Positions 25,401 through 36,849 of a DNA stretch of 64,000 nucleotides are shown piece after piece. Position numbers and translations under genes: made by a program. Each line of letters begins with the position of its first letter. Within the stretch, counting starts at the first letter, position 1. Source of the DNA: Paraescarpia echinospica (taxonomy: Eukaryota > Annelida > Polychaeta > Sabellida > Siboglinidae); the NCBI GenBank assembly GCA_020002185.1, contig CM034539.1, positions 26,074,032 to 26,138,031 on the forward strand, in the 5' to 3' direction. Under the pieces are notes generated by a model. It was not told the origin of the DNA. It saw only the letters and a program-made list of their open reading frames with translations, and made no database searches.

Positions 25401-28400
25401 TGTAGTCTTTAAACTATCTTAATCACACCCTTGTACCTCAGTTTTGGTCTGCTTACTCTTGTCTCCCCGTAGTGCCCAAGCCACCGTAGTTGTCTATGTC
25501 TGAGAACTTAATGACTTGTGTTAATGACCATGTAAAAAACTCTTCACATTTATGACCCATAAATGGTATGCACAAAATGTTGTTCCTCTCTACCATGCTC
25601 GATAGGTATTTTGCACAAGTCTTGAAAATTATGCAATAATGAACAGGGAGACAAATACAGAGATGTAGAAGTGAGAATGGTAAACAGAAGAGGGTGATAG
25701 AAGAAGAAAAGGAAGGCCAAAATTAAGATGGAAAGATAATAATAATGAGTCAACGTGTAGAGCGCCCATAAATCTAGACAAAAGTCCATTCAGAGGTGCT
25801 AAAATACATTAATACATGAATGTTAAAACAAGCTAGTTAAATAAATGTTAATAAAATAAATAAATTGCTAAAACCGTGGTGCATAATGCATAGGCAATAA
25901 GAAAGATAGATAATAAAGACAGTGTTATGAGCAGACTACCGGGTAGGATTCAATTCTTAATTGAATTGGAACTGAATTTATAAAGTGTGAATTTGAATTG
26001 AACAAAATCTAAACTGACTGAATTGGAAATGAGTACTGCAAAGTAAGATGAATTGAATGAATTTATAGAAACAGAAAATAAATTTAAATGTTTTTCGGAT
26101 GTGCCTCTTCGGTCAAAGACAAAAATAGAACAACCAACAGCAGACAAGATTCGACACTTTATACATAATGCATTCTTTTTAAGTTACTAAACTTTATTTA
26201 ACCAAAAGTCACAAAGAAATGCTAATATTACCAATTTGTTCATTTAATTAGAACTGAATAAAATTAATTTTATTTATCATTTTGTGAGTACACTGTATTG
26301 AATTGGAATTGATCCTTAGTAAATACACATAAATTGGAGTTTAAATGAAATTTATGAACTGATAAAAGTGAATTAAACCCATGAGAGATCACAGAAAGGT
26401 AAGGATGAACAGCCGAGAGTGGGAAGAAGATTATATGGATAGTTGATAAATCCCCACTTTTCAAGGGGCCAAGGGGAGGAAGAAAAAATGAGGGAGCAGG
26501 ATTGAGTGGGACTCCACTACCTCACTTTGAAAAAAATTATCTTAATCAATATTGTAACTGCTATAATGATTTTTAGACTGTATTAAGCCCAGTTTAAATT
26601 TTGAGTTATTTTACAACACTGATAATTTAATGAACTTTTATTTTGATGTTGAATTAACTACTTTATTATTATTTTATATGTAAAGCGCCTTGAATAATTT
26701 AACTAGATTTGGCGCTGTATAAGTATATATACTTATTTACCTCTCTCGAGCATCTTCATGAAGTCCTCATCCATCTTCAGCTCCTCGAGGAACTCTGCAT
26801 TTTGCAGCATTAGCGCGAGTCGCTCGTCCTCCAGATACCGCAGTCTCTCGCTGCTGTCTCGCGCACACGACCTCTCAAGGTCATTCTCCGCTAGGCGGCG
26901 CTGCAGCATGCTCGAACTCATCACGTGCTCGGACGAGTGCTGCGAGAAGAGAAACGGTATTGGCACGTGGACATATAAATGAATATCTGTACAGTCCCAC
27001 AGGCCTATTTTGAACATGAGCCAAAAATAGATCATGTCCCATAAAATTTTTTACCTTGGCAGAAACACATATCTTACCCTTTCAATGTACAGTTTTTGTT
27101 CCTCGACAAATAATCAAAAAGTAATAAAATACAGGCATTTACTAATTCACACTTTAAAAAACAGTGGGCAATTAGACAAAATTACCTCGTTTCTCAAAAT
27201 GTCATTCAGTAAAAGGTTGCTTCCGTTTTAGCAATAAATAAAATAAACTACTGAATGTATTTCAAAAAATGGCTAATGGACTAATACGTCTATATGTGAC
27301 CCGGCTGACCAAATGAGTGATAAGTCAGAAAAATTATAACATTGTTTTCTTCCATCCTTGTAAAGGTTTGGTAGGGAGCATTACACGGTTTCAAAAATTA
27401 TATGACTGCTACAAAAATTGGCGAAGTTATGGAGCATTGAACATGGTAGGGGTCAAAAAGTTAAAATGAAGAAAACGGCTGTTGAAATTATATATTCAAA
27501 TGGATTGCATGGAAATATTACATGCACAACATTCAAATGTGGCACACAGTATGTAATATGTATGTTATGTTGCAATGATACACTGGAAGTACAAATGTGC
27601 TGCTACAAAGACTTATCAAGTTATGCCAGATTATGTCTTTATGTGTAAAACTAAGAGGATAGATTATTTGAGAGCAAAAGGTAGACTCACTGTTTGACAC
27701 AGTTTAAAACCTACAGGCAACTGTCCCGTTTAACAGGGGTCTAGTGGCTTAATGCTGTCTGTTGACACAAGCTTCTACCAGTGACCAATTACTGATTAGT
27801 CACAGTTTCCATCAAACAATAGCAGGCAGAGAATCTTAGCTCCACAGCTGGGTGTAATACACAAGTTATAAATATAGCTACTCTGAGGTAGACAATTAAT
27901 CTTAGTTAGCAAATTTTGCATTTTAGGGGATCTTTGGTGCCCTTAGAATGAATCAATCAAATACAGATTTATTGTGTATAGTGGCACTACCACATGAAAT
28001 GTCTATGAAAAATTAAAGAAAAAGTTACTGAAAAGTTTTTGAAAAAAAAAAAATGGGTCAGCTGGACGGTGATAGACCGTTTGAAATTAAAGCCTTTGTA
28101 AAACTTTTGTCTCGACTTCACCGAAGGCAGTGTCCTGCTATCAGAACTTCGAAGGTGTTACTCACCTAACTTACAAATATATAGGGAGCTAATGGAGAGG
28201 CCCATCATAATCCATAGCACTACAAAATGAAGTATCTGAAAGTCACACTTCATATACTGAGTGACACATCTCGTACTGTCTCTCTGCACTGTCGCAATGT
28301 CCAATAGTTTCCTATCACAACCCTCGTGTACAATATACCAAAGCTATATATCCAACACCACAACATATGTATTATCATTGGATAGGTAATTGAATAATCT

Positions 28401-31400
28401 TTCAGATGAATGCAACTTGTAGCAGCAGAAAATGAAGCATGCAAAAGTTACACCGCAAACAATGACATGTATTCTCAAAATGTGATTCATTCAAAAATTA
28501 GTGCTATATAATAGTAGTTTGTCAAAACGTAAACAAACTCAAAGACAGTTGCAGCTTACTGTCCACCAAGCAGTAGCAGAGCAGTTTTATAATAATAATA
28601 ATCCACAAGGTAAGTGGCAGTGATCTTCCTTTTATCATTCATGTGATGTTTATTGTGAGCAGGGCGGACAAATGGTTATCATACGTAGACAGGTACAGAA
28701 AGAAAATGAAATTTTCTATAAAAAGAACACGTTTGCCTATCAATGGCATGTATTTCCTATTGTTGCTGTTTCTGCCGGGCAGAAACAGTTTCTGCCCGGC
28801 ATAAATCAAACAACCCTGTAGGTAATTATTAATCAAATGTTTTTTGGTGAATTGGTAGTAGTTACAGATCATTAAGGGTTATGATGGAAGTAAAATGTTT
28901 ACATGTTTACTGTTCACTGAAAAAAACAGCTCCACAGAACTAATCATAGTTATTGTTAAGATGTTTAACCTAGTTCCATTATCTGACATTGTGCCAACAG
29001 ATTGGTGTATTGGGATCATTAAGCCTATATAATTATTATATAAACATAGCAGCAGACACTGGGACAGTGTGACTGCTGCCTGGCTAAATGGATGCAATGG
29101 TGCTTTGAAGTTAGTTCTTCTGCCAACTATCCTTTTCACACAAGCCTATAGGTTTAGTAGCTGCCAGCACACTACTGAGCCTAAACTACCATGCAGGTGT
29201 GAAAAACATGCCAATGTATTTGATCTTGATCCACTAATTAACTGTCCACCAAGCAGTAGCAGAGCAGTTTTATAATAATAATAATCCACAAGTTAAGTGG
29301 TAGTGATCTTCCTTTTATCATTCATGTGATGTTTATTGTGAGCAGGGCGGACAAATGGTTATCATACGTAGACAGGTACAGAAACTAAAATTTTCTATAA
29401 AAAGAACCACATACCTAAACAAAGCGAATGTAATAGGTGAAGAACAGGCAGTGTTCAGATAGGGGTATTGGTTGAATTGTATTTGTCTTGACACAAAAGG
29501 CTTTATTGTGCCTTAACTATGTCAACTCTTCTAATGGTTGACATTTGGTTGTTTCAGGTGTCAACTATATTGTGAATCTATAATTATTAGTCTGTATTGA
29601 TACAATTGATTTACACAGTACCATGTCTACACAAGGCATGGCAAGCATAAACAGAACAGTAGAATGCATTTGATATCAATAAAGTGTAGGATATTTCACT
29701 CTATAATTGTCCAGAATATTAATTTTCTATGTTTGTCACCTACAGGTTTCTACAGACAATACATCTTTAACCAATAGACACCACAGTCACACCATTTTAT
29801 AATAATTAAATGAACATCAAAATAAACACAACTTGCAATTATAGAAAATCAATAGTTTTGAAGATACAGTTTAAAAGTGTTAGGCAACTGTTCAGTCTAA
29901 CAGGGGTCAAGTGTGTCTACTCTGCCTGGGTGCTGTGACCAATTAAAGATTAGTCAAGGTCTCAATGGACTGGGCAGATTAGTCACATCTGTTGATTTTG
30001 TGGAACAATACACATCTAATGTTGGGGGTGGTCTCAAGGGCCCTTCTCAAAACCACATCACTAGATAATGTAAACCTTTTGCACTTTGGGGGCCCCTTAG
30101 GTGCCCTTAGAATGATTCAATCAAATACAGATTTCTTGTATATAGTGGCAGCACCCTAAGATACATCTATGCAAAATTAGAAAAAAGTTGCTGAACAGTT
30201 TTTGAAAAAATAGGCCAAATGTTACATTTTTTACAAGTTTTGGGGTCCTTGGAGGCCCTAGGGAGCCCTTAAAATGATTCAATCAAATACAGATTTCTCG
30301 TGCATAGTGGCAGTGCCCCAAGATATGTCTATGCAAAATTAGAGAAAAAGTTGCTGAACGGTTTCTGAGATACGGCAGCTAACGGCGGACGCAGAGTGAT
30401 GGCAATAGTCCCTTGGACCTTCGGCCAAAGGACTAAAAATGGAGGTATAATTTCAGAGCTGTGGAATCCAAAATGGTCAAAACTCCATTTTGCAATTTAA
30501 TACCCATTTCACTGTGATAGGTCAAACATTTTTATTCGCATCCATTCACCTCCATTAGTCGACTGTTGCTGGGCGTAGACCTCTGTTTCCGTGGCGATTT
30601 CGACCGACACGATTTCGGTGGTGACACATGATACGCCGACAACTCCGGAGTGCACATCTGGTCACCAGGTGTCAGGTCAAGTCGCAGGAAGTCGTCAGGC
30701 AATCTCCCTAGCATTGGTGGCTTCCACTTCCTGTAGAGTTTCTTGGCTGGCAAATCCTGCATATGTGGGGTATCTCGGGGAAGGGGGGACTTCTTCATCG
30801 GTACCGGAGCCTTGGGTGTTGGTCCTAAGCTCGCTACATCTACATTGTGTAAGCCGCTCGAGAACGGGGTAGAATCCATGAACAGATCGGCGTGCTGCAA
30901 GGGTGGGGGAGGTGCGACTGGTAGAAGAAATTCTTGCAGTGATAAGTCCAACAGATTCGGCGAGGTTTTGGCGCCACTTGGTGGCTTCGACAACGAAGGC
31001 GGATATGCGGGGGATTTTACTGCCGGTGATAAATGAGAGCTGTGCATGTAGTTCTTGTAGCTTGGAGGCGGGATCCCTTCTTCACTGCTGCTCGTCGAGT
31101 CAAGCAGCTACAACAGGAACAGGGCTGGAAAAACTTCAAAACTGAACGTCAATGAAAAACATGACAGAAGGTCTGATAGCATTCGTGTTAACACGTTAAA
31201 TATAATTCCATATATAGATGCCACAAAACACCTACAACACCTTTGGCACATTTTCAGGTTAAGGGTTCATATATTTGGACACTATTTTTGTTGTTGGGAA
31301 CCTGTCTTTTCAGATCCATGATGTCCCAGGAACCCATTTTTGAGACACTAGTGCAAACATTACCGATATCATCCAATTTACGCCAGCTTTTAGTAAGCTT

Positions 31401-32998
31401 GTAATACCTGGCTGCTAGACAGAAACTCTGACTACTGAATCCATCAATTGTTCTTCTTCATGGAAATACTGGTACATAGTTTGCAAATTCACAAATCATA
31501 AACATATAACACAAATATAAACCTCCATTATTATTGAATATATTGAAAATGTAGCCAAATTTTAAACACAAGGTATAAGAATTGCTGAACATTTTAATTC
31601 TAAGGCCCCCATTTGGCAACTAAATTTGTTCTTACATAACCCAGTACCGATTCTTCATATTAGCATGGAAAACTAGAGCCTATGGTTGGCCCCCTTTCCG
31701 AGATCTTACATAAGCCTTATTCATTATGACCTATTTCAGTGATTTTATTTACATTAGTAATATTTTCTATTTTTATAACTACATATTATTTATTTTAATT
31801 GATTGGTAGATATTTGTATTGATTCATTTATACACACTACTAATTAATTAATGTATTAAGTTTTAGTAGTTTTACTCTGCACCATATTTTTTTAATAAAC
31901 ATATACATATTAATTGTAATTAATGTATGCATTTTAATCAATGTATTTAATAGTTTTAGTAATTTATTGCTATTACTATATTTTAGATGACCATCTTAGT
32001 ATAAGTATTTAATTAACTGATTATTAAATATAATTTACTGTAACGTGCCACAAACAACTGCAGACCGCTACAACATGACGTTACAACAAATAAATATTAT
32101 CACTACACCACTGACCTCTGGTGGCATAGAGTCATCATTAAACATCTTGTAGTTGAATGTGTCACCGCTGACACTGTGGACGTGAGTGTCCTCGCTTGTG
32201 TCCACACTCATGGTCAGTAGTTGGTCAATGGTTGCGTCCACTCCGCCGTTGTTCGCCCGCAGTACAGCCTCAATTATCTCCTCGTCCATGTCCGGGAACA
32301 TCACCTTGAAGTCAGCCATGGCCTGGTAGAAGTCGAGCTGGTGGGCAGGAGGGGAGCCAAACGGGGGCATCTCGCTCCCCCCGCCATGTTTGCTCCCCTC
32401 TGGTGACTGCTGAAATATTAAAAATTTCAATAGAATATGTTGATTGTAGTTGGTTAGTCAAAATATGATTACAATTTCAATTACACTGGATTCCACTTTT
32501 TAAGTGAACTTCAGTTGCAAACTTCAGGAACTGAAATGTTGAATTAAGATCTGCTCGTAACCGAAGATTGCCGAAAAGTTTAAGAAGTAGGAAGACTAAC
32601 TTCAATAACTTGCTAAGAAGAAATTTGTATCCAGTTTACTCTCTCAGACTCTCAACTTGATATGAACATTTTCACCGATTTCAATTACAATGAATGAAAG
32701 AAATTCAATTGTGCCTATGTGGTCTACGTGTTTATTTTGTAACTGGTTACAACTGATTATAAGCAATTATAACAACAGCGACAATTGTACCAAAACTTTT
32801 CGGTGGCATAAAGTGCTTAAAATAGTCGTAAAGACCGACTGTTTGTGTCGAATGTAAATTCCTGTGCAAAACAATAGGGTATTTGTAAGCGAAAAATCAT
32901 AGATATTCCACTAACAATAGTTATACTTTCACACTTTAACAACACGTTCAATAAACACAAAAGTTGCCAGTAACCTGCATGTCAGAAACGCCAGCCAT
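22471..32998 (-). CDS. CUEDC1: CUE domain-containing protein 1 homologue, eight coding exons
   Basis: The model joins 32998-32975, 32409-32116, 31107-30550, 26939-26741, 25181-25119, 24650-24519, 23953-23823 and 22488-22471 (TGA 22473-22471). It gives 472 residues; the human protein is about 386. All introns are GT-AG and phases agree. A CUE domain at about 34-75 carries the MFP motif (45-47) and a downstream hydrophobic/LL segment, the usual ubiquitin-binding surface. A Ser/Pro-rich middle contains WKPPMLGRLPDDFLR (about 234-248), a CUEDC1 hallmark. Residues 293-361 form a charged helix with LQRRLAEN and end LERDR. A basic segment with KHMGR and KKFVDVARKFFQRKKK follows. The short last exon gives QLDNNDGHCH. 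The cellular role of CUEDC1 is poorly known. Terminal exons 5-8 are duplicated at 4373-7082. Confidence 0.93.
23228..23483 (+). mobile_element. Diverged LINE 3' end (copy B)
   Basis: Duplicate of the element at 5130-5385, lying in the intron between CUEDC1 exons 7 and 8. Confidence 0.55.
23540..23627. repeat. 22-bp tandem repeat, 4 copies (copy B)
   Basis: Identical to 5442-5529. The conserved copy number indicates that the two blocks separated recently. Confidence 0.95.
23823..23953 (-). CDS. CUEDC1: CUEDC1 coding exon 7 (basic helix)
   Basis: 131 bases, phase 1 to 0, acceptor TATGTTGCAG, donor GTAAGT. Encodes the basic SRKKFVDVARKFFQRKKKLK segment and ends QLDNN. Duplicated at 5725-5855. 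Confidence 0.9.
24519..24650 (-). CDS. CUEDC1: CUEDC1 coding exon 6
   Basis: 132 bases, phase 1 to 1, acceptor ATATTGCCAG, donor GTGGGT. Acidic start NQLEGYGDHDSDLAIG, then EFRQQLKHMGR, matching the family's KHMG segment. Duplicated at 6421-6552. Confidence 0.9.
24956..25023. repeat. MITE-like fragment (copy B)
   Basis: Duplicate of 6857-6925 in CUEDC1 intron 5, sharing GGTAATACAGCCACCTCACA with 60283-60450. Confidence 0.5.
25119..25181 (-). CDS. CUEDC1: CUEDC1 coding exon 5
   Basis: 63 bases, phase 1 to 1, after acceptor TTCTTGTTGTAG and before GTGAGG. It completes LERDR (split Asp codon G|AT) and adds MNATAFEPAVQLDPRRPAA. Duplicated at 7020-7082. Confidence 0.88.
25661..25785 (+). mobile_element. 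LINE 3' fragment at duplication breakpoint
   Basis: Starting at the first base where copies A and B differ, one frame reads KGRPKLRWKD, the C-terminal signature of CFDP2/RTE-type LINE proteins, followed by an AATAATAATAATGAG stretch. Only the last few dozen codons are present. Confidence 0.6.
25925..26480. other. GAATT-rich low-complexity intron sequence
   Basis: Words such as AATTGAATTGGAA recur irregularly through this part of CUEDC1 intron 4. No unit length is fixed, and no coding potential is seen. Confidence 0.5.
26660..26735 (+). mobile_element. LINE/SINE 3' tail (GCGC-TATA type)
   Basis: TTATTATTATT is followed by TGTAAAGCGCCTTGA and then GGCGCTGTATAAGTATATA. This resembles the 3' end that many invertebrate L2/CR1-like elements share. 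No coding part remains. Confidence 0.45.
26741..26939 (-). CDS. CUEDC1: CUEDC1 coding exon 4 (charged helix)
   Basis: 199 bases, phase 0 to 1, after acceptor CTCTTCTCGCAG and before GTAAAT. Encodes MLQRRLAENDLER through ERLALMLQNAEFLEEL to MLER. This is the last exon present only once; the duplication breakpoint lies in the following intron. Confidence 0.93.
27690..28060. repeat. Dispersed repeat, intron 4 copy 1
   Basis: Diverged match to 29870-30440. Shared landmarks are GGCAACTGT..CAGGGGTC, GTGACCAATTA, TGCCCTTAGAATGA, TCAATCAAATACAGATTT and AGTTACTGAA/AGTTGCTGAA. Its identity is unknown; it may be a non-autonomous DNA element. Confidence 0.6.
28558..28729. repeat. Direct repeat, left copy
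   Basis: About 170 bp from ACTGTCCACCAAGCAGTAGC to TTTTCTATAAAAAGAAC. It recurs at 29241-29409 with few changes, 683 bp away in the same orientation. Confidence 0.85.
28773..28801. repeat. Perfect 13-bp inverted repeat with 3-nt loop
   Basis: TGCCGGGCAGAAA at 28773-28785 and its exact reverse complement at 28789-28801 are separated by CAG. It is strikingly GC-rich in an AT-rich intron. It could be a MITE end-to-end junction or a hairpin. Confidence 0.85.
29241..29409. repeat. Direct repeat, right copy
   Basis: Second copy of 28558-28729, with a short deletion after AGGTACAGAAA. Confidence 0.85.
29870..30440. repeat. Dispersed repeat, intron 3 copy with internal tandem unit
   Basis: Related to 27690-28060. 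Within it a block of roughly 155 bp (GCCCTTAGAATGATTCAATC to AGTTGCTGAACAG) occurs twice, at about 30107 and 30265. The element ends GCGGACGCAGAGTGATGG and then a GTCCCTTGG..CCAAAGGAC hairpin near 30409-30435. Confidence 0.65.
30550..31107 (-). CDS. CUEDC1: CUEDC1 coding exon 3 (Pro/Ser-rich, WKPPMLG motif)
   Basis: 558 bases, phase 0 to 0, after acceptor CCTGTTGTAG and before donor GTGAAT. Encodes residues 107-292, low-complexity Pro/Ser-rich except for the conserved WKPPMLGRLPDDFLR block. Reading on past the donor gives only four more residues and a stop, so splicing is needed. Confidence 0.9.
31150..32060. other. AT-rich intron 2 of CUEDC1
   Basis: Between coding exons 3 and 2. The part from about 31730 to 32040 is extremely AT-rich. 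No gene or clear transposon is seen. Confidence 0.5.
32116..32409 (-). CDS. CUEDC1: CUEDC1 coding exon 2 (CUE domain)
   Basis: 294 bases, phase 0 to 0, after acceptor AATATTTCAG and before donor GTCAGT. It encodes residues 9-106 including LDFYQAMADFKVMFPDMD and the VLRANNGGVDATIDQLL helix of the CUE domain. Confidence 0.93.
32975..32998 (-). CDS. CUEDC1: CUEDC1 coding exon 1 (start)
   Basis: ATG at 32998-32996 begins MAGVSDMQ, eight codons, phase 0, followed by donor GTTACT. The start is supported because this exon splices in frame to the CUE-domain exon and is preceded by a 5' UTR with its own acceptor at 33149. Confidence 0.8.
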
Positions 32999-33148
32999 CC
33001 CAGGTGGTCGTTGGTGCTCTGGTGGCAGCGGTGTGAACTAGGATCATGTAGCAGCCGTCCACCACAGACGGTCAGCGCATCAAACCCTCCTTCCCTCTCT
33101 CACTCCGCAGTCTCGCAAGTGTACTTTTTGTGGTGTCTTCGTTCAAGT
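32999..33148 (-). other. CUEDC1: CUEDC1 5' UTR part of first coding exon
   Basis: On the minus strand a strong acceptor (TTGTTTTCTTACAG) ends at 33149 and is followed by 150 non-coding bases before the ATG. This implies at least one upstream non-coding exon, probably toward 36 kb. Confidence 0.6.
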
Positions 33149-36080
33149 CTGTAAGAAAACAATAAAGTGAAATTGGACATGGACAAAATAGCATTTAATG
33201 CATGTAGATTATGTATCACAGCAAATTCTGCAAGAAATTGGGGCAGTTTTTTAGCTAAGAAAACATTAGTTTGATTAAAAAAGTAAAATTCAACTCATAT
33301 GAAAGATTTATAATCCATATAAAATGTATTTAAATTACCGTTTGTTGTAACAGAGAGTCTTTGATTTCTAAATAATATTCATGCTTCCTAATCGTACATT
33401 CTTGTAACATTATGGCATAATTATGTGTAGAACATTAAATCTGTTATATCATTATTATAATCAGTGTTACGAGAAATGTCTAATTGGACTACATTTTCAA
33501 ATACATGACCCAATCATCAAAGCAAATATAAAACGTAAATGAACTGCTATAACTTCGGAACATTACTGACATTCATTTTCTAAAAATTAACTTCTCGTCA
33601 TGGATCCGTGACATTGTGTGTACCTATATCTATTCTGCAGTGACATTGTGAGCACCCTGTATATCTGCCCTTGCAGTGCAGTTGTGAGCACCCTGTGTGT
33701 CTGCGGTGGCTGATAATGAGTTATCACAAAGAACAACCGTTGAACACTGTACAGAATAACAGATGTGTCAGACTGTCTGAAATGGTTTATCTAGTCCATA
33801 TTTACTCGTAAAAAAGTATATATTCACACTTAATTTGGTGCAGTTGTGGTTATTTCAAAACTGTGATAATTATTCTTTCTCCTTAGATGTGCATAAAGCA
33901 TGTAACCATGACTAGGCTGACTATCGGGATGAATACATATATCATATAAATAATGAGCAAGGCATATTCAATCAGTGATTCACTAGATTATTGTTTCGGC
34001 CCTATCTCATTACATTTTTATCTGACTGCAATTGTTATATGTGACATGGTGCATTCACGATACAAAAACAAATACAGCTGTACATAGAACTTGTACTTTA
34101 AATTGTTAGCATTGTGGTAAAAACTGCCCAAGCAGACAGCATATGTCTGGCTTCACCTAGATCAATTTATTATTGTGATAATGATTGCTCTCATTATTAG
34201 ACAAGGCTAGAAGACTCCATAGTCAGTGTTAGTCACAATGGCACAGTGCATAGTAGTTGTTCCATTGGGCTATACATTGTTTATTTGGCAGTTTACCAAA
34301 AATGCAAAGTCACCAACAACACTTTCTACGATGTCATAACCAGTTTCAAAGCATCCCTTGTTTCTTGTTGTCTGCATATTTAGCACAATTCACATACGTA
34401 CATTTCCACACTGCTAAACTGCATGTTAAATAAACTTTATCAATCATCAATTTGTTTCTATCCTTGCGTATAGAAAAATACAAAGTTTAACCCAAGGAAG
34501 AATTATGATAATCGATGATGAGTCTTTACAGTAAAAATCCTAACACCAGAGGGGTGGACACATAGTAAGACCCATGAACATTTCTTTCCTAAGATCAGTC
34601 CATGTTGCAGGTTCTTTAATTTCTTCTATTTGAGCTAATGACTATATAATTAATATTATCATGATGATTTGAAATCTGGAGATGTACTCAGCCAGAAAAT
34701 GTTATCTACGTAAAACTATGCCCATGTACGTCAACTTAAAAGATGTTCTTTCATCTTCAGAAACTCCTCAAATTATTTAAAAATATAATTATCTGATCTA
34801 ATCAGATATCCACATTAACCTTGTCACATTGTATAATATTTAGCAAAACACAGTTTGTAAATTCAGTTCTTAAACACAAATACACAGTTTAAGACTATGT
34901 AATATCTGCTGCTGGTTTGATACCAAAAGTGCTTACATATGGTTGAATGAATTACTTTTAATGTTACATGGATCTGGTAATTGGCTGAAATAATTTCCTG
35001 GGACTTCAGACCATTGAACTTACTGGCCACATAGTTTTTGAGAGAGCAAGGAATGTACACAACATAAAAATCAACATATCGCATCGCGCATTCACATGAA
35101 GACTCCAATTTTGAGAATCACTTGAATTCATGTTTGGGCAAACATTAAATATGTAATCTGTTGTCTGGCAATTTTACTGAAACTAAACTAAAATGATTCA
35201 CAAATATACGCTATCATATACTACAAAATTGAGGATGTACCTTGTGTAAACAAAAACGTCTGGTCTAGGAATATTTTTAATGTGTGAAAGTTATGGCACA
35301 TAATGTTATAAAATATTGCATCTTGTGGACTTCTGAGGCTGAATTAGTACTCTCGTTTGCGCCTGTCTATGCCAATGCATGAGCACTTGAAATGAGCAGT
35401 ATAGCACATGTTTATGCAAACCTCCTTGTTCTTGTTGATTCTCTTCTTCCATTAACGTCCATCTGTCGTATGGGTCGACAATTACTGGCACTGTTTGTGC
35501 CTCAAATTTGCAATAAGACGCAACACATTTATTATGTTATATGCGTACAATGATGTGGAATAGTGGAATTAATGTATTGATCTATAAAATGTTGGCAATG
35601 TTATAACGACGAAATCGAGCCTTCGCGGTGGGCCCCAACACTTCACAATTGACACAAGTGCCAGAACCTAAGCCTAAGCCTAAGGCTAAGCAGTAAACTG
35701 GCTGAAGTCTATAATACCAAAACATGGTTTATCAATTGCGTTCATAAACACCACTAAATTACAAACGATGCTGGCGACACTAAAACTAACTTCCTGTTCG
35801 TGCGCTGTCAGTGTCACTGTCAGCACTCGATTACACATACACTGTTACAACTTACACTACACTACAGTCTAGTGACTGTGTGAGTCAGTGTCAAAACACA
35901 AACTGTGCGGGCATAACATCGTCAAACGGTGTCATTTTATACAAGTCAAACTATTATTATTGGCGTTTACGTTATTTTTAACTGTTGCATGTCGTCGCAG
36001 AAATATTCCATAGCCTGTTGGTTGCTACAGAATGCAGAAATACTTACTTTTCGTTTACATATTTAAGATTCTCCCACCGC
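33149..36080. other. CUEDC1 upstream / 5' intron region, no coding exon recognised
   Basis: AT-rich sequence with no recognised conserved exon. A minus-strand open frame at about 35306-35491 (VIVDPYDRWTLMEEENQQEQ) ends near a donor-like GTTTGC and could be an exon of something unknown, but nothing else supports it. From about 35600 the sequence becomes richer in CpG. Confidence 0.35.
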
Positions 36081-36087
36081 AAATTAA

Positions 36088-36096
36088 ACCGGAAGT
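36088..36096. promoter_or_regulatory. ETS-type site in CpG-enriched region, candidate CUEDC1 promoter
   Basis: ACCGGAAGT, a consensus ETS site typical of TATA-less promoters, lies beside GCGCGCG-containing sequence. Its distance of about 3 kb upstream of the 5' UTR acceptor fits a first non-coding exon here. This is inference from position. Confidence 0.35.
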
Positions 36097-36377
36097 ACAC
36101 AAAGTCTCGTCGAATCACGGGCTAATTTTTGCGCGCGTTTACATTGCGTTAAGGATGCTACGGCCTTTGCGATTCACTTAGGGGATCATTCACAGTTGTC
36201 GACATTTACCTATTCGTACAAAGCGTATGGAGGGAAGGGGGGGGGGGTCAAGATCAGCGTACTAATTAAAATTCTCCGATAAAATGTCTATCTCACGCGT
36301 GTTCAAGCACCTACTGTTTCAGACGGATTATCTGACCACCGTACTGTCAATATGTGTCATTGCTAATGTTAACGTTT

Positions 36378-36830
36378 ACTGAGTGCCGTGTGTGTGGCAA
36401 ACGTGGACACAGGCAAAGTGTTGTAAGAGCAAAGCTCGACACGCACACCACAAGCACAGAACGCAACACGCACAAAAACGTGGTAATCGCAAATTTGACG
36501 TGGTAAAACAGCGCGTGGCTAGCGCGGACTATTCCAACGTGAATTTAGCGAAGTGGTCACCAGTGAGAGCTGCATACACCCGCAACAATTTCGGTATGAG
36601 GTGTTCTCCACACTCGACGTGCAACCTCCTGGTTTACCTCATGACAACTATACGTTGCGACTAAAAGTCGACACTGGTGCATCTGGAAACACAATGTCAT
36701 TGCGCACGTTCAGGCAAATGTATTGCGAAAAAGCTGCAATGAATAAGATACTGACACCAGTACACAATGTCAGACTGACCGCATACAATGGACAATGTAT
36801 ACCATGTTTTGGCACTCTCGAGATTCCATG
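36378..36830 (+). mobile_element. Ty3/Gypsy-like retrotransposon fragment (zinc knuckle, protease)
   Basis: A zinc-knuckle start CRVCGKRGH at about 36383-36410 shifts frame before its last cysteine. An aspartic protease then shows LKVDTGASGNTMSLRTFR at about 36661-36715, with the DTGA catalytic signature, and continues as RLTAYNGQ..PCFGTLEIPC. No LTR, reverse transcriptase or integrase follows. Homology stops near 36835, where a CR1/L2-like LINE begins. Confidence 0.8.
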
Positions 36831-36849
36831 CCACTACCTGACCATGTGT

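Larger units (their letters stand above)
16899..25661. repeat. Segmental duplication, copy B (contains 1000-N gap)
   Basis: Partner of 1-7562. It begins with the same AACGAGTTAAGTCACTGTGT as base 1 of the window and loses identity at 25661, where a LINE 3' fragment begins. Its satellite is about 1245 bp longer than in copy A, of which 1000 are N. The right side is continuous with the first half of CUEDC1, so B looks like the original locus. Confidence 0.95.

Noticed and set aside
35306..35491. Possible extra exon on the minus strand upstream of CUEDC1
   Set aside because: Only a short open frame and one donor-like site support it, and no family similarity was seen.
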